DNA of 7,523 nt, taken from assembly GCA_002723015.1 (NCBI GenBank), contig PBNG01000018.1, forward strand, positions 20,729 to 28,251, given 5' to 3'. Below the pieces are notes generated by a model. That model did no database searches. It was not told the DNA's origin and worked only from the letters and a program-made list of their open reading frames with translations. Shown here piece after piece: positions 6,763 through 7,523 of the stretch (position 1 is its first letter; the number at the start of each line of letters is the position of its first letter). The position numbers and the translations under genes are program-made. This DNA is from Roseibacillus sp. GTDB lineage: Bacteria; Verrucomicrobiota; Verrucomicrobiae; Verrucomicrobiales; Akkermansiaceae.

Positions 6763-7523
6763 ATGTTCAAGGCTCTGCAGGATAGCCGGGCCGCACACAA
6801 GAGAGCGCTTTCCGAGCTCGCGTCTGCAAGGGATGAAACCGCTGAAGCTCAAAAGCGTGCCGACGATCTCGAGGAGGTCGTGAACATCCAGCAGTCTGCC
6901 TCGAAGGAGGTCGTGGAAGGTCTCCGGCGCCAGATGAAGGAAATGACAGAGGCTCTGGTCGAAAAAGACCGCAGATACGTTGCCCTCGAGGCAAGGACGG
7001 CCCAGCTCGACAAACAGCTTGGAGAAGCGAGGGAGCAGATCCGCGACCTTGTCGGCGAACGAGATGCTCTTCTCGTCGAGCGCGAACAGATGTCAGCCCT
7101 CCTCAAGCTGAATGAGAGTGAGCGGGTCCAAATACTGATCAAGCAGAATATGGATCTGGGCCGAGGCCTTAAAAGAGCCCGGGATCGACTCAAGGCCCTT
7201 CATTCGGACAATAATGTCACCAAGGACCAGCTCATCGAAGCTAAGCGTGACCTCGCCCAGGCCAAAGGGCGTCTCATTGATTTTCAAAGGGAAAATGCAG
7301 CCCAGAAAAGCCGGCTTGAGGCAATGGAGGACCGACTCCGTGCCGTTGGAGTGGAGCTGGAGGATGATCTTGAGGGCGGCGAAGCAGGGCCCCGAACCAG
7401 AGAAGAAATGGAGATGCTGCGGGACATCATCGCCCGGCAGCTCCGCATACAGGAACATCGAAAAAGCGCGAAAGATGCCGTGATGGCAGAAATACGCAAG
7501 CTCGGCCAGCAGCAGGGCCCCCT
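6763..7523 (+). CDS. coiled-coil continuation after the in-frame stop, open at right edge
   Basis: The frame of the preceding gene remains open from 6721 to the window end with no further stop. The first ATG after TAA 6718-6720 is 6763, giving at least 253 residues. The composition is almost wholly Glu/Arg/Lys/Ala/Leu/Gln with heptad-like spacing (RAAHKRALSELASARDE, LEARTAQLDKQLGEAREQI, RLEAMEDRLRAVGVELED), so a long coiled coil is the only clear structure. It has no signal peptide of its own. The bases before ATG 6763 hold only GAGGA 13 bases upstream, too far for a good ribosome site. The coiled coil already begins before the stop and is coding-like in 6721-6762, which fits a nonsense-split gene better than two genes. 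It could be expressed by readthrough or reinitiation, be a dead 3' fragment, or reflect a sequence error at the stop. Confidence 0.6.
   Translation, partial: MFKALQDSRAAHKRALSELASARDETAEAQKRADDLEEVVNIQQSASKEVVEGLRRQMKEMTEALVEKDRRYVALEARTAQLDKQLGEAREQIRDLVGERDALLVEREQMSALLKLNESERVQILIKQNMDLGRGLKRARDRLKALHSDNNVTKDQLIEAKRDLAQAKGRLIDFQRENAAQKSRLEAMEDRLRAVGVELEDDLEGGEAGPRTREEMEMLRDIIARQLRIQEHRKSAKDAVMAEIRKLGQQQGP

Noticed and set aside
6849..7193. 114-codon minus-strand open frame opposite the coiled-coil region
   Set aside because: Its Ser/Arg-rich low-complexity translation is the antisense of Glu/Leu/Arg-rich coiled-coil codons; the plus-strand frame is open throughout and much longer.

Overview
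The window looks like an ordinary chromosomal housekeeping segment from a bacterium of moderately high GC content. The gene set and the style of DnaX, together with a secreted TPR-like/coiled-coil protein after polX, remind me of Verrucomicrobiota (Opitutae-like). That placement rests on remembered family resemblance only and was not tested. No mobile element, CRISPR array, tRNA or rRNA is visible, and no gap between genes exceeds about 155 bases.

Layout from left to right. (1) Bases 2-229 hold the last 75 residues of an unrecognised plus-strand protein. (2) Convergent to it, with only 36 bases between, is a complete minus-strand gpmI (266-1804), the cofactor-independent phosphoglycerate mutase of glycolysis. 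(3) A 153-bp divergent intergenic region (1805-1957) carries one plausible plus-strand promoter. (4) It is followed by a compact plus-strand run: an OppF/DppF-type ABC ATPase (GTG start, 1958-2794), dnaX (2805-4295), polX (4314-6068) and a secreted coiled-coil protein (6124-6720, or from GTG 6061). Gaps of 10, 18 and 55 bases, or an 8-base overlap, suggest one operon. The last frame is stopped by TAA at 6718-6720. The same frame then stays open to the window end as continuous coiled coil, so the gene appears split by a nonsense codon.

How they work together: dnaX (clamp-loader ATPase) and polX (gap-filling polymerase with a PHP nuclease domain) form a DNA replication/repair pair. The ABC ATPase and the envelope coiled-coil protein seem to be co-transcribed passengers rather than parts of one pathway. 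I found no convincing undescribed multi-gene system. The points most worth a second look are the in-frame stop dividing the coiled-coil gene, the A7 run in dnaX followed by an early stop in another frame (a possible route to a gamma-like short subunit), and the replacement of two of the four usual zinc-binding cysteines in DnaX.
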